64,000 bases of DNA, taken from assembly GCA_024509875.1 (NCBI GenBank), contig JAMPIV010021218.1:267802-331801 (forward strand), written 5' to 3'. Positions 33,150 to 46,560 of this stretch are shown here, one piece after another. Numbering within the stretch: position 1 is the first letter of the stretch; every line of letters starts with the position of its first letter. Source of the stretch: Oreohelix idahoensis (taxonomy: Eukaryota > Mollusca > Gastropoda > Stylommatophora > Oreohelicidae). The translations under genes and the position numbers were made by a program. The notes below the pieces were generated by a model. That model was given only the letters and a program-made list of their open reading frames with translations, did not search any database and was not told the origin of the DNA.

Positions 33150-34296
33150 TGGTGATGAACTGGTGCCGTGACCAGGATTAATATGTCATCAATGTAGGCC
33201 ATAGCATATCCTTGCATCCCTTCGTCTATTAATCCCATATAAGTGGCCGGGCTCTCCCTTTAAGCCAAATGGTAAAACCCGCCAAGCAAAACTTCCCATG
33301 TGAGTACAAAAGGTACTCTTCTTTTTTGCGTCATTAGACATGGGTATACTCCAGAATCCAGATCTGGCATCCAGGGAAGTAAACCACTCCGAACCGCCCA
33401 GGGTACCCAATATGTCGTCTATTCTGGGTAGAGGATATGTTACCGCCTTTGTGACTCTATTCAAGGCCCGATAATCACAACAGAAACGAAATGTCCCATC
33501 CTTTTTTTTTTACTAGCACTACTGGTGAGGACCACTCCGATCGGGACCTTTCTATAATACCTGCCTTTAACATATCCTCAATAGCTCTTTCAATAACTGT
33601 CCTACTTCTGAGGGGTGTACGGTAGGGTCTGGAATGTACCGGAGGCTGCCGTTGATCCGTCTCAATCTCCATAACTACCGTCTGGGTCTGGGTCACTTCT
33701 GCATCCGATAACGCAAAGATATCCTGATGTTTCAACACAAATTTTTCCAGCAATGCTCTATGTGCTTCTTCTGCCTTTAATTTCTTCTTCAATTCTTCTA
33801 CTCTAGCGTTAGACAAAACTTCCATCGATCGTTGTTCTGCCCTTTGCCTTCTCCAGGAGGTGCCTGTGTCGGTCATATCCCTTTTATTTTGTTTTTCTAA
33901 CTGATTTAGTTTGAGCGGTCTATTAATCCGTTGATTCCATCCATGAGAGGTATCTCTCCATCCATTTCGATTTCCGTAATTTCGTTGCTTATTTTTATCA
34001 TCTATTATGGCAATTAATCTAGTGTTTCGTTTCTGCTCATCCTCTACTCTTCTTCTATCTCTCCTTGTGTCCACTTCATTCTCTAGTCTCCCCCACTGCT
34101 CAATTCCAGATCTCATACCAACTTTATTGTTAAGTTTCCCTATAATACTACCTCGGGAAATTTGCGTGGTTTTACCAGAGGCGTTCACCAGCAACAGAGA
34201 CAATTCATTATATCTTCCCAACTTCTGCATACCTTCTATTAATGATATTCCTGGCTCCTGTGACATATAATCAAGCAAAAGAAGCATGATCAACAC
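33150..34296 (-). pseudogene. G1 pol fragment: protease-RT linker and RT, broken
   Basis: From 34296 the frame gives LLVNASGKTTQISRGSIIG, a linker typical of the end of protease, a charged helical insert, HQDIFALSD and then RT finger motifs PYRTPLRSRTVIERAI and GIIERSRSEWSSPVVLVKKK. A frameshift in an A run near 33505 moves the reading to NRVTKAVTYPLPRIDD, SLDARSGFWSIPM (motif A) and LPFGLKG (motif B). A second shift near 33265 leads to AMAYIDDILI (motif C, catalytic YIDD). The frame then runs into the fold-back. No protease active site was found. Confidence 0.85.
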
Positions 34297-36683
34297 TGAA
34301 AATCAGCAATGAAATCAATATAGGAAGAAATCAATAATAACATATGATAACAATCAAGTAAATCAACTCCTTACATCAAACTAGATAGAACCGACATAAA
34401 TAGTTACCTTATACCAAACCATATAATCAACATAACAATCCTAAGGAAGGAAGTATAAGAAGTGTAAGAAGTTAACGTTATGCAAATAGGATTAAGTGAC
34501 ACCAAGATGAAACATACCCAACGGGCTGATCACCCGTTTGCCAGTCACTTTGATTATGGAAACAACAGCAAACGGATTGATTTGTCGTTGCCCTAAAGAC
34601 GCCATTAGGCGTGATGGGAACAACGGCAGAGAAAATCTATTCGCTGTTGCCCTTAAGACGCCACTAGGCGTAATGGCCACTGACTGCTTTGCCAGTCATT
34701 GGCTAAGGACGGAAGAAGAAGAAGAAGATGAAACATAGAAGTATCACCAAAGTATAAACCGCTACTGAATAAATCCAAGAGAAAATATGGAATGACATAA
34801 AGGACAATCCGTAAAGGAAGAAAGGAATACAAGAAATGAATGTATAGAGAAGAGGCAATACTACATTCTAATAACTATCTAAACAAACAATGTATTGTAA
34901 AACAAATACAATCAATACAGAAAATCGTATAACAAAAAGACAAAGTATATATATGTACCAAACACGAATAAAGGATATAACTACATAATGCATAATAAAT
35001 AATTTAGCCAAATTACAAAACTTATACATAATTAAAATGAATTATCACAGACATCACACAAAAAAGTGCGATATGTAAAACAAAATATCACAATCTCAAA
35101 AAAAAAAAAAAAATTATTAATATATTTTCTTGTTTTTTTTTTTAATCTGGACATATCGACATATATATTATTACTCATAATTAAACACTGAGCACACACA
35201 AATACAACACTTTCAAAAAGAAAACAAATACATTGTTCCAAAATTACAATACAAAAAAGTTTCTTAAAGCTATGTTAAATAAAAATAGTATTTTAAATTT
35301 TTACAAGTTTCAACCTGTAATTAATAAATCAAAAGTGAAATGAGCTTTAACAAAGTGTGAGACATAAAAAATGTATTCCCATCTCTAAGTAGACACAAAT
35401 AAACACCTATAAAAAACCACACTATTAACATCATATCCACTAAGAAATATAAACATAACATTATTTCTCATGAACAAGTGTTTAAGTCAGACTACTAAAT
35501 TCTTCAAACAAATAATAGTATCTACTATCTCTGACAATTCTAGATATATAATTTAGTTCCAAAATAACATTCCACAACACAACAATTCCTTCATATAACC
35601 TTTGTATAAGGTAATATATTAACTAAACATGGAGTCAGATACGAAAAAGAAAAACAAATTTAGTAACCAAAAAAAACTCTCTGAAAGCGACTAACGACAT
35701 ATTCATAACTAATGATTTTGTGCTTAGGGCTGGCAATCTCATTATGTAAAAAACTATTCTAACAATTAGTCCTGCAAAATCATATCAATGTTTTGATGTA
35801 ACAGCTATTATAGCTCCAAACTTGACAACAAAGCACATATGGTCAAATACAATATAAGAAAATGGAATAGTCTTCAGACTAGTGTATGTAAATACAAAAA
35901 ATCCATAATTTCATCAACAACAAAAAATATCAATCAAAGACAAGTCACTACAACACGATATGTTACAATTCATTACACTCATAATACATACAATGTTTAT
36001 CAACAACACAATCATGTAAACAAATTCATGGTGTTGAAATAGTGTATAAATATAAACATACTCAATATCTAATACATCATCATAATATGCACCATCTATA
36101 CAATAGACTAATACATTATCCTTTAAAAAATTAAGTATAAGAAACACTGTAGCAATCTTGAATCAATTCCTAAAGAAAAAAATAATAAATAGGTCAGAAC
36201 TCCGGTTTCGTTGATGGTATGCCATAAACCGTACGGGATGACATCAAATAATACTGGGTCAACATGTTGGCTGGGTTACGCTTGATTGGGCACACGGTCG
36301 AAAGGTAACAAACATTTCTGTCACAGCTAAAGAAAACCAGGCACGCTGACCTTTATCGCATAGCTGCTACTGTTGAAAAAATACAAATGAAAATCTCCAC
36401 TTTAATCAACTGTGAGATCTATTAAGGTAAACGGAAAAGTAACTACACAATTACCTAACATTTGTGGCAGTCAAAAACATCTGGTTTCTAAATGATGCCA
36501 TCAAGTCTTCTCACATCACATAGTATATCACACAAAAGGTTAGGAACAGCCTGTCCAAAATGAAGGTCATCACAGCAGAGCTGAAATAGAGTTATGCACT
36601 CACAAAACGAGATTCTTTCTCGAAATCAGAACATAACAAACAGTTGCATTTTGTGACCTTATTACTTATTGTTACTTTGCTTA
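34297..36683 (-). other. AT-rich non-coding interior of G1
   Basis: About 2.4 kb between the Gag-like and pol frames where zinc knuckle and protease are expected. Apart from a small LINE-tail insertion at 34517-34724, I see no coding motifs. A minus-strand open stretch around 36200-36340 reads CPIKRNPANMLTQYY and may be a coding relic, but I cannot assign it. Confidence 0.5.
34517..34724 (+). mobile_element. short LINE 3'-end insertion with two tail copies
   Basis: A 13-bp repeat, aagatgaaacata, flanks it at 34504-34516 and 34725-34737. The insert contains the 3' end of the 22387-25688 LINE family twice in tandem (gttgcccta/taagacgcc-a-taggcgt-atgg at about 34580 and 34645), closing with the gaagaagaag tail. 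Confidence 0.8.
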
Positions 36684-38552
36684 CTACCAATGACTTTGGG
36701 CTTTTGCTGCGCAAATAACCAGGTTATGTGTAGTAACATTTGGGGAGTTATCTCTATTACTATAGCTATCTCCTCCATTGTGACAATTATTATACCTAGA
36801 GCTGCAGTTAGCATTGTTATGCTTAACCTGTCTTCTTCGATAGAAATATCTAGAAAATGAATTTTGTTGACTCCTAGAACAATTACTATCAGATTGGTAA
36901 TCTTTAATGTAATTATTTCTATCATAATTTCCCAACTTTTCAGAATCAAAATTTTGAATTCTGTTAGACTGTCTCTGGTTTCTTAGAGAGGAAAAACTAC
37001 CATTTGAAGGATTCCCTTGGTACTTTCCAACAATATGGTTATCTCTTTTACCTAAACTGTTTTTATTCTTTTCTATGGTAATATGCTTAGTCGCAGTATC
37101 ACACTGCCTATACTTGGTATGACAAGCAGTGGAACTGATTGAATCCTTATGGTTACTAACATAATGTGTGTTATCTTTATTACCAGAACTGGATGTTAAA
37201 CATGAAGTATCTTTGCTGGTCTGACGCCAAGAGTCAGTAATCTTAGATGCAGCGTCTTCCGTACGTGGGAAATTGTATTTGCCACGCAGACATCTACGTC
37301 CAACATGTTCAATTTTCGTCTGAGCAAAGAGTGTATAGGGCGGACTCTTTGCTTGCCTTTCTTGGTGATGAACAACCTTCTGTCTACCATTGTCATTATT
37401 GACAGTAGACAATCCCTTGATGCTTAAAATAACATCCACTAAACCATCCACTCTTCTTCTAAGTGCAGTAATTTCAGCAATATTAAGAGAAATCTCCTCG
37501 CTTAGTTTCTTATTTAAGTTATCAGATGTTAAAACCTTACTCTTCTCCTCCATGAGTAATTTCTCAATATCAGTCATTTCCTCTTTCTTAAACGATAACT
37601 CCTCTACTCTCTTTTCTACATCCTTTTCTTTGCTTTCTCTCCTCTGTCGTGCCAATTTCCTTAATCTTTTCCTTTGCACCTCTGCTATCTGTGGCTGAAG
37701 TCGGGCCACCTGGGCCTCAAGACCTTCGACTTGAGCAGCTTGTGCTCTCAACTGTGTTAACTCCAGTTGAAGTGCTTTGATCTTATTATCATAGCTATTT
37801 GTAAGCTCATTAATTTCCTCCAGAGATACAATATTATTCTTCATAGCAACACTTTGTAAAAAATCCACCTCACTCCTTATATCCACAATTATTTCTTGAT
37901 AAGATTTTTTATCTTGCCTGGCCTGAACTTTTACTTTGCAACACATGTCTTTCTTTTCTTCAATTTCTCGAGTGAGATTACATACTTCGCTATTCTTGTG
38001 TTCCATCTGAACTTCGAAATCTTTCACTTTACTGTACGCAGAGTCTAATGCTGTTTTTACACTAGAAAACTCCAAGTTTGATTTATGCAAATCACTTGTG
38101 AGTTTAGACACTGTTTCTTGTAATCTAATCTTTTCAGATATATCCTGCAAGAAAATCTCTCTTTCCTGAAGCGCACTCTGTTTGATTACTTTTATTCACT
38201 CCTTCTCTTCTAATTCCTTTTTGTTATCATCCTGCATGTTATTGCAGATTATATTGTGCAAAACCTCATGCATAAAATTGTGTCTAGCCTCAGTATAATT
38301 GTACACCATCGGACGTAGGCATTCTAACAACCTTGCCAAATCTCTAGCCAAGATAATTTGAGGAGCTGACTGACAGTTATCGTCAGTAAAATAATTTAAA
38401 GCTGCTACCACATTAAACAAAAAACCATCCAGCACGTATCTGTCGAGTGCTTGGCCTTGTAATTTCTCAAAATATTCTCCTTGTTCAGCTAAATATTCCA
38501 TTATAGGCCTCATGTCCTCAGGATCCAACTCATCATTCATATCAGGATCCAT
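36684..38552 (-). pseudogene. G1 Gag-like ORF with long coiled coil, one in-frame TGA
   Basis: Starts at ATG 38552. Codon 119 is TGA (38196-38198); the same frame then continues without a stop to 36684, about 620 codons in all. The N-terminal ~115 residues are acidic and helical. From about residue 140 to 380 the sequence is a heptad-like coiled coil rich in Leu, Glu and Lys (QLELTQLRAQAAQVEGLEAQ is typical). A Ser/Asn/Arg-rich tail ends CAAKAQSHW. Its position just inside the 5' LTR and leader makes Gag the likely identity, although the fold is not directly recognisable. Confidence 0.6.
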
Positions 38553-39589
38553 CGTGATTCAAACACTGAGTGTACTAAATTTATAGACCACTTATAATTC
38601 TAATAAGATTATGTCACGTAGCCATCAATCAATTATGCAATAAATCTCACAATACAACACTATCAACATGAAGTACTCGATAGAACAAATAATAATAACC
38701 GGAAGACCTGACAACATACATAGAGAGACACAGTCTTCCACGACAAAAACCACTTATCTTCTAAATAGAAAACAGTTCCTTCTTTTTCCGCTACAACTGA
38801 TGGACATCAAATGACCCAGCATAAGCAGACTCCCATGTTGAAAAGCGCAGGCATAAGCACTGGACTCGTCGTCAACTGTCACCTCTGGTACTTGAATGCT
38901 GAAACTTGAATGCTGCAAATATGTTATAGGAAGCATGTAAACATTAGACACATCACCGTGTCGCCGCTTACTGGTCACGAACGACACCAAACTGTCTGTG
39001 AGCAATGCAGGCGTCAATAAGGCTTGAAATGTTTTACTGCCGACTCATTTAGGTTGGAAATAAGCACCTTTGTCATAGATGAATGTCAAAATCATCTGTT
39101 CCTAAGTTACATTAGTCCACTCATTGCTACTGTCTTATGAATACTAGCCCGTAGGCATAGAGGACGACATAACACAGTTAAAGCTGAACTTGGTTCTCAA
39201 TCGAAGCCCCGCCCACACATGGCTAACTACTGTCACAGATGAGAGAACTTGTTAGTGCATACGCCACACACAGGGCACACTAATAAACAGGTCAAGGTCT
39301 GGTAGAAACAATATTACCACGTGAAATCATGGGCCTTAAGCCCGAAAAGTTGGCACTCTACTGATAATGCTGTTCATTAACAAATGACTGTTAGTTTATA
39401 TCAGTTTGTCAGCTGATCTTTCTGAGTCTATATTGTATATATATATGTATACGCCCACACAGAGCTATAATAAATGAATAGGTGAACGTTACGTTCTGAA
39501 TATTATGCCTGAACACAGCATCCTTGTGATCATATCCTTTCAACGCAAATGTTGCGGGTGTCAAATCCAACTTTACTGAAAACCACCAC
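38553..39589 (-). other. G1 leader between 5' LTR and Gag-like ORF
   Basis: About 1 kb without a coding region. The first bases inside the LTR (minus strand gtggtggttttcagtaaag) are the candidate primer-binding site; the tRNA was not identified. Confidence 0.55.
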
Positions 39590-40986
39590 TGATAATACCA
39601 CTTTCTCTATACCATTGATAAAAGCTAAATGATACCGCTATATTGTTAGGTTCAATGATATGTTAACGCCATTGTGTTATTCAGTGATAAAGGCGTAAAT
39701 GGGTTCTCCTTATATAGGCCACGCCCACCCAGGGCTATTTGTAAATATGTCCCTACTGATACTATGCCTAGAATGTTCAAAGTAGGTGTGTACTGGTGCA
39801 TTCATCCATCACAGTGACACACATAGGATTCATGGATCGTTGAACGATGCGTAACGTTTAAAGCACAGTTTATTTACGTTACAATACGATCACACTGACA
39901 TAGACGACATACAGCATAAAGTACAAGCATCAATCACAGCGCCTAGTGGCACACACCTCATAGAAATACACATCCACCATGTTCCTTAAAGAACTGCGTT
40001 CACCGCAGTTGTACATACGGCCTCAAATACGGCCTCATACATATGGCCTAATCCAGAAAGACTGCCCACATCGCAGTACTATTAAATTCATCCAATAACG
40101 GTGCACTTCTTATAGAAGATGCACATCAACGATTTTCCTCAAAAGACTACGTCTCCCCTTCTCAACAAAGGCTGCTCCCCGGCAGTTGAATAATCATCGT
40201 CATCGCTATCCCTTCTTAAGGCCTAATAATAAATAGTGGAGCACATCCACAATATTCCTCAAAGGAAAGACTGCGCACACAGCAGTCTGCAGTAATATAA
40301 CCTGCACAATATATATATGGCCTAATCTCCTTCACGAAACTGTCTATGGCCTACAAAGTAATCTCTCTACCTCTCAGACTCTTCATAGCGCCTAATTGTA
40401 GACTAGTGGTGCACTTCTCATAGAACGTGCCCAATAACAAAATCTCTCATAAACTGTATCCACTGCAGTCATAAATATTATAGTACGTACCATCTTCAAA
40501 TAGTCTAACACATGGAAGAATATTCAATATAGGAAGAATATTCAATATAGGAAGAATATTCAAATACAGGAAGAATATTCAAATACAGGCCTGTGCAAAA
40601 AGTCTCCACCGAGACACACATTGTGAAAAACACTATACATCTTTACCGAACACTGGTCGGGAACACACACTTAGAAAAAACACCAGGATTGACTTCACTC
40701 CGTCAACGCCTAGAACCCCCGACTGCCAGCGGTCACCAAAACCCCGCTTAAACAGTCACGAGCCTTCGCTGTTCAACACAACTCAGTCAATTCACGGCCT
40801 AGCCGTGAGAACTATTCACAGCTCTACAATACAGAACAGCGCTCACGACGCTATCTGTACACCATGACTTCTTTCATATATTTATTAAAACAATTCACCG
40901 TTAATCAAGTCTACAAGCGATGTAACTCTTAATTTACTCTGTCCAACCCGTATACAAAGGATCACCTCCCTTTTTTGACCTTAACA
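39590..40986 (-). repeat. G1 5' LTR
   Basis: 1397 bp from tgataatacc to gaccttaaca, the transcriptional 5' LTR because the element reads on the minus strand. Its outer end abuts the gtctt repeat and the edge of the Penelope-like element. Confidence 0.9.
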
Positions 40987-41261
40987 GTCTTACAAGGAGA
41001 AAGGACAGGAAAAACCTACGTTGAGGCCACAAGGCCTTCGTCAGGGACAGACAAACAAGACAGGAGGGAAAGAAAGAAAATGAGAATTAAGTAGAGAAAA
41101 TGAAACTATAAAAATAAGAGAAAAACAACTCCCTTATGTCCAGTCACATGTCCAGTCACAGAAGCAAGATGGCTGCCACTAAACCGGAAAGCGGAAGTCG
41201 ATAGTACATTAAAAACAAAAAATAAGAAATAATGAAAATAAGGACCGGAAAAGAGTGAGGA

Positions 41262-41640
<379 letters not shown>

Positions 41641-41768
41641 GGTGATCACATCAAAGTAGACAGTCATAATACAATAGGGACTAGATAGAGAAAGGCGTCT
41701 CAGACAAAAGAATGTTGGGTATTCAAGCCGTGTGGTTTAAGGCAACCCATAAGATGGATGAGGCGTTG

Positions 41769-43990
41769 TTACTGGCGAAACCGACTGTTGGCGCCTGAGG
41801 AACAGGATCTGATGGCTGTCACCTGGATGTCAGTGGCACCGTGGTGGTCCGAGCCATTGAAGTGGATGGCCACAGGTGTGGATTTAAACTGAGAGATGTC
41901 GTAGAGGTGTCTGCAGAATCGGTCGCCCAGTCGTGTGCCCGTTTGGCCGATGTAAGTAATGGTGCAACGTTTGCATATAATAGCATAGATGACGTTGCGT
42001 GACTCACATGTGAAGCCATGGGTGATGGTGAACTTGGCGTCAGGGAACGAGACTGAACGTGTTTTGATTACATACTGACATGTCTTACATCGTGTTCGGT
42101 TACATGGCTTGGTCCCAAAGTGGCCATTGTTGACGGTTTTCAAACGGCTGTGGACTAGGAGGTCCCTCAAATTTTTATCCCGTCTATATGCCAGCAAGGG
42201 TGGCTCACTAAACACTTCCCGCGCCTTTGGGTCAGCTTGGAGGAGAGGAAGGTGACGATACAGGATCCTTTTGACAGCAATGTTGTTAGGGTGATAGGTC
42301 ATTATTAACTTGACTCTATCAGAGGAGGTGTTATGGCGGGGCTTGAGGGCCTCTAGACGTGAGATAGGGAGAACACGCTCTAAGGCAGAGGTAAGAACAT
42401 CCTCTGGATACTGTCTGTTACGAAAGAAGTCCAACATTTCTTGTGCTCGGCATAGAAAGTTGTCATCATCTTGGCATAACCGACGGAGACGGAGAAGTTA
42501 TGAGAAAGGCAAGGAGTCACGACAAGCCGGAGGATGAGAGGAAGTATAAAGGAGGTAAATGTGTGCATCGGTGGGTTTGTAGTACACCGAAGTGGTGAGG
42601 TGGGGGGGGGGGGAGTGATGGTGACAACGATGTCGAGGAAATTAACAGAGACATTGGAGATGTGAGAGGTGAATTGGATCGCAGGGTGGAAGTTGTTAAT
42701 GAAGTTAATGAACCTAGATAGGTCAACCTCTGGCATATCAGTGAGACCTATGCCATCATCTATGTATCTAAGATACATCAATGGAAAAGGTCCAGGATAC
42801 TGCTGCCACACATGATACTCCAGGTAGCCCATGAAGAGGCAGGCATAACTGGGACCCATCTTGGTGCCCATGGCGACTCCACTAATTTGGTCAAAGAACT
42901 GTCCATTGAACTCAAAGGAATTGAGTCGAAGGACAAGTTCTGCAAGGCGCAGGAGAGTCTCTGTAGCAATAGAGGGGTGCGTGCGCTGGTCCAGGAAAAA
43001 CCGGAGAGCACGGAGACCATCAGAGTGAGGAATGGAAGTGTAAAGCGAGCAAACATCTAACAGAAATAAACGGTAGGTATAGTCTGGGGAAAGCTGGATA
43101 GAGGAAAAAGTAGTAAGAGCATGGTTTGTGTCCTTTAAGAAGGAAGGAAGCTGCTCTACAATAGGCTGGAAGATGCCGTCGAGGAAGTCTGATATATGTT
43201 CAGTAGGGCAGGCACAGGCAGAGACAATGGGTCTCCCAGGGTTAGAGGGTTTGTGAATTTTGGGAAGCATATAAAACACAGGCTTGCCCAGACAACTATT
43301 GTCAATACGGAGATGAGAAGCGCTAGAAGGTAAGGACTTATGAGCGATAAGACTTTTGATGGTGTCATGGACCAGACGATTGTTGAGGACTGTCGCATCA
43401 TTGTCACGGCGCTGGTAGAAGGAGCTGTTGGTGAGCTGCTTATTATCTTCTTGGAGGTACAGGTCCTTGCGCCATACCACAATGGCACCTCCTTTGTCCG
43501 CTGGTTTGATAACAATGTCATCTCTGCGGCGGAGCTACTAGAGGGCATGAGACTCATCAGAAGAAAGGTTGGAATAACGCAGGCGTTGAGGTTGGAGTTG
43601 CTGAATGTCATGGAGGGTTTTCTGAATATATAAATCCAGAGCATGGGAAGCCCCACGAGAGGGTGTAAAATTCTTATTCTTGGGAGGAGAGAAGCGTGCA
43701 AAGGCATCATCTGATTCAGCCTGCGATCTCTGAGGATCATCATTGTTGTGGAAATGGAACTGAAGTCGCAGACGGCGATGAAACCGATGAACATCTTGGA
43801 GGAGATTGTACTGATCAGAGGATGGTTGGAGAGGGACAAAGTGCAAGCCCTTGCTGAGGACCGAAAGCTCACCCTCAGAGAGGGCAAGATCAGCGGGAAT
43901 ACAAACAACCTGGGAATGAGATGGAGTAGAGGAGGCAGGGACAGTATCAGGGGTAGGACAGAGGCAGGAAAGTTTGACTTTCCGGGTGAA
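41769..43990 (-). pseudogene. Penelope-like RT / GIY-YIG protein, few lesions
   Basis: A single product can be followed through frames: VVCIPADLALSEGELSVLSK at the N-terminus, DIVIKPADKGGAIVVWRKD, MLPKIHKPSNPGRPIVSA, FLLDVCSLYTSIP (motif A), GVAMGTKMGPSYACLFMGYL (motif B), RYIDDGIG (motif C) and VNFLDIVV. Then come EMLDFFRNRQYP and the C-terminal endonuclease: CNRTRCKTC, NVIYAIICKRC and TYIGQTGTRLGDRFCRHL. Lesions seen: two adjacent TAG codons at 43535-43540, a frameshift at a G12 run (42602-42613) and a TAA at 42498-42500. Penelope RTs are related to telomerase RT. Confidence 0.85.
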
Positions 43991-44043
43991 TGAACAAACT
44001 TTATTTTCAAAGGTTTGAGACTGTCGTGAAATTCTACATCCAC

Positions 44044-46560
44044 ATATATAAATTAAAACGTAAATGTAAAGCCTAACAAATAATGTCTATAAAAGGAAGA
44101 AGAATGGTAAAGAACAGTGCTGTCACAATGACAGTACTCGAAATCCCCTTTGTTTTATGCTTCGTCTGCAAATTGTAACGTTTCCACGTTAATATTAAAG
44201 CCTATAGCAGCATACAAGCGTTTCCACAACACAATAAAACGGGTACTGCATTTCTAAGAAAAACCTTGAGATACGCAAGTGATTAATGACCTAAATTAAT
44301 CCTAACATTAATTATACTACGTTACCAAAACGAACGAACAGATGGACTAAGATAGAAAGAAGGGAGGGCTGAAGGCAGCAAAACAAGCAACACTAAACAC
44401 GCGTCTCGCTATATTAATGCCACCCCTAACACGCGTGTAAGGCCACATGCACTAACTTTATTTCATACGGACAGTGATAAAAACACTACCCTTCCCAGAG
44501 TTAGGTTTTAAAACCTGAAAAACGCTTATTGGGGGAACCTGACATTCTACTGTTTTATGTCCGAAATCCTGACATTAGTCTGACAGTACAGCAGGACAGG
44601 TGGCGGTTCTAACATAAAAAATAAAAAAACAACTACACGACTATCCTAGAAAATACATATTTTGAACGCAGCCACTTAGCTCCATTAAACTTATATATTT
44701 GGATTCCTTAAGACTTGCTAACAAAGAATATGTTAAGTGTTACGCAAATAGTCCAGGAATTAATAAATTATAGGCAAAAGAAAATAGTGAGGGTGTCGGA
44801 CAGCCCCAAAACATCAGAATCGCTCAGTGGCAGAATTTTAAACCACCATTGTACGGAAATAGGCCACAAGTTACATTTGAATTGATTGGATGGAATGATA
44901 TGTAAGGCTAAACACGATTAGTCGGACTATAAATGCTATCTTTTGTTGTCAAGGGAGACGGAAGTAAGAGTACTTTTTTTCAAACGATTGGGTAGAGATG
45001 GCCTGATTGGTTAGGTCTGTTAATATAGTTAATTGATAGCGTTAGTTCGAGACCACTAGTTCAAATAAGCTTGATAAAGCAACAGTGCGTTGAAGCCAGC
45101 TCATATTTTTGCTAAATAAAAGCCTGGAACATAAGCAGATGGGAATTTGTGCCAGTATTTGTGCCTACATTCAGTGCTGGTCAACGTATCTGTGTTTATT
45201 TCCTTGAATTTTGGGACTGTGGTCCTAGTTATTGAAGCCGCACCTGGTCTGAGCGTTTGCTGAATCCAGAGGCTACAACATACTCTTGGGTCCCTATAGT
45301 AACCAGTGAGGTGTCTTCAGAAACAGTGAATAGTCGAGCAGAGGAGTCCTTGCCTGCCGCCATCACGAAAGTTAAGCCCACTGTGGCCAAAAGAGCTCAA
45401 CACTATGTACCCCTCGTAAATGACACTAACTTAATTAAAGAGGGGCAATTAATTGTTTTAATGTTCGGAACTGAGACCATCTCCAATACTAGTTCCAACA
45501 TACACAAGCACATGCAGTCATGATGTCTAATAAGAATCTATCTTGAAGAACAAAACCAGTATTACCTCATATTACCACATCACAACTCACACACATAGAA
45601 TACTAATATTGTATGTCAATGCAAAGACCACATTTATATCTGTGTACATAATATTTGAAATTACATGTTATTATATTGCCTGGTTCACTGTGTAGTTGAA
45701 TCAGGATCACTATTGTAGAGAAAATCAATACATATGTACATATCTGAAATTTAACATTGAATCTTTTAAGATAGTCTTCTAGAGTGTTGACTGTTTGTGA
45801 GTGTCACAGTATTGTCAAGTGTGGTGGAATAATTAAATTGTTTATCTGTTTGTTGTTGTGGTGACTTACACTTCATCATTTGCTTAACCCTAGACATATA
45901 ACGTTGCCAACACAATATTCCAGAATAATTCTGAGATATAAATATGTGGCAGTAAGTAAGGTTATCTGTAAAACACTACACATATTAGATACAGATACCT
46001 TCACAGCTGATCTCAGTCAGTACACTAAGTCCCTATAAATATTTATATCATCCCACTTTACCACAGAGACTTGGCCATGCAGGCCCATCTGACGTTCTTC
46101 TTTTCTTTTCTCTCATCTTTTGTACTGAATGAATTTATTCTCACAAGCATCTTACATTTTAACGGGGTAATTTCAAGCATTTTAAACAGGAATAGGTCAT
46201 ACTAAAAGTGAAACAAATTTGCAGAAAGCCAAGGAAATTCCAGTACAATGCAGAAGTTTGGAATCGATGATAAACTCATTCGACTTTTTATCGGGTTTTT
46301 AATTTTGGACTATTTTTAAGTCCTAATGTCTAGGAGTTGACATAGTTGGATCAACATACTTGAGTATATACGGTATCTTGAGGCCATTTCCCCATCTACC
46401 ATCTGGTGAAAGCACGTTGTAGAAGGAGAGGTTCCTTCTGACAAGATGTAACATCTGCTTTTTTAATACTTTAAACTGCAAACTACATAAGGATAATAAG
46501 CTTGTTGGTGTTGTTTAACTAGGGCTGCTGAGCTTAATGCTATTTCATAGCCTACACCAA
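44044..46560. other. unassigned 2.5-kb stretch
   Basis: No domain, RNA gene or repeat family recognised. An 88-codon frame at 45257-45523 shows no motif; sequence around it has higher GC than average, so a host exon cannot be excluded, but I do not call one. Confidence 0.45.

Larger units (their letters stand above)
30602..40986 (-). mobile_element. LTR retrotransposon G1, Gypsy-type, rearranged
   Basis: Flanked by a 5-bp direct repeat, gtctt, at 30597-30601 and 40987-40991, and bounded by nearly identical LTRs starting TG and ending CA. The coding order shows it lies on the minus strand: gag near 38552-36684, RT near 33500-33150. The right LTR is followed inward by tggtggttttcag, a plausible primer-binding site (complement ends in CCA); the left LTR is preceded by the G-rich ggggtggtggtagta, a possible polypurine tract. 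RNase H and integrase are not found. The interior is scrambled although the LTRs are young, so this copy was probably defective when it inserted. Confidence 0.88.

Noticed and set aside
34297..36683. env gene in G1
   Set aside because: The region lies before pol, not after it, and shows no signal peptide, furin-like site or membrane segment.
41020..41060. Hammerhead-ribozyme-like core ctgacga followed by a hairpin in the Penelope-like 3' region
   Set aside because: The CTGANGA core and a stem are present, but the required GAAA element after the stem is not (CAAC instead), so I do not call a ribozyme.
45257..45523. 88-codon plus-strand frame as a host gene
   Set aside because: No motif, no convincing splice sites; cannot be supported.
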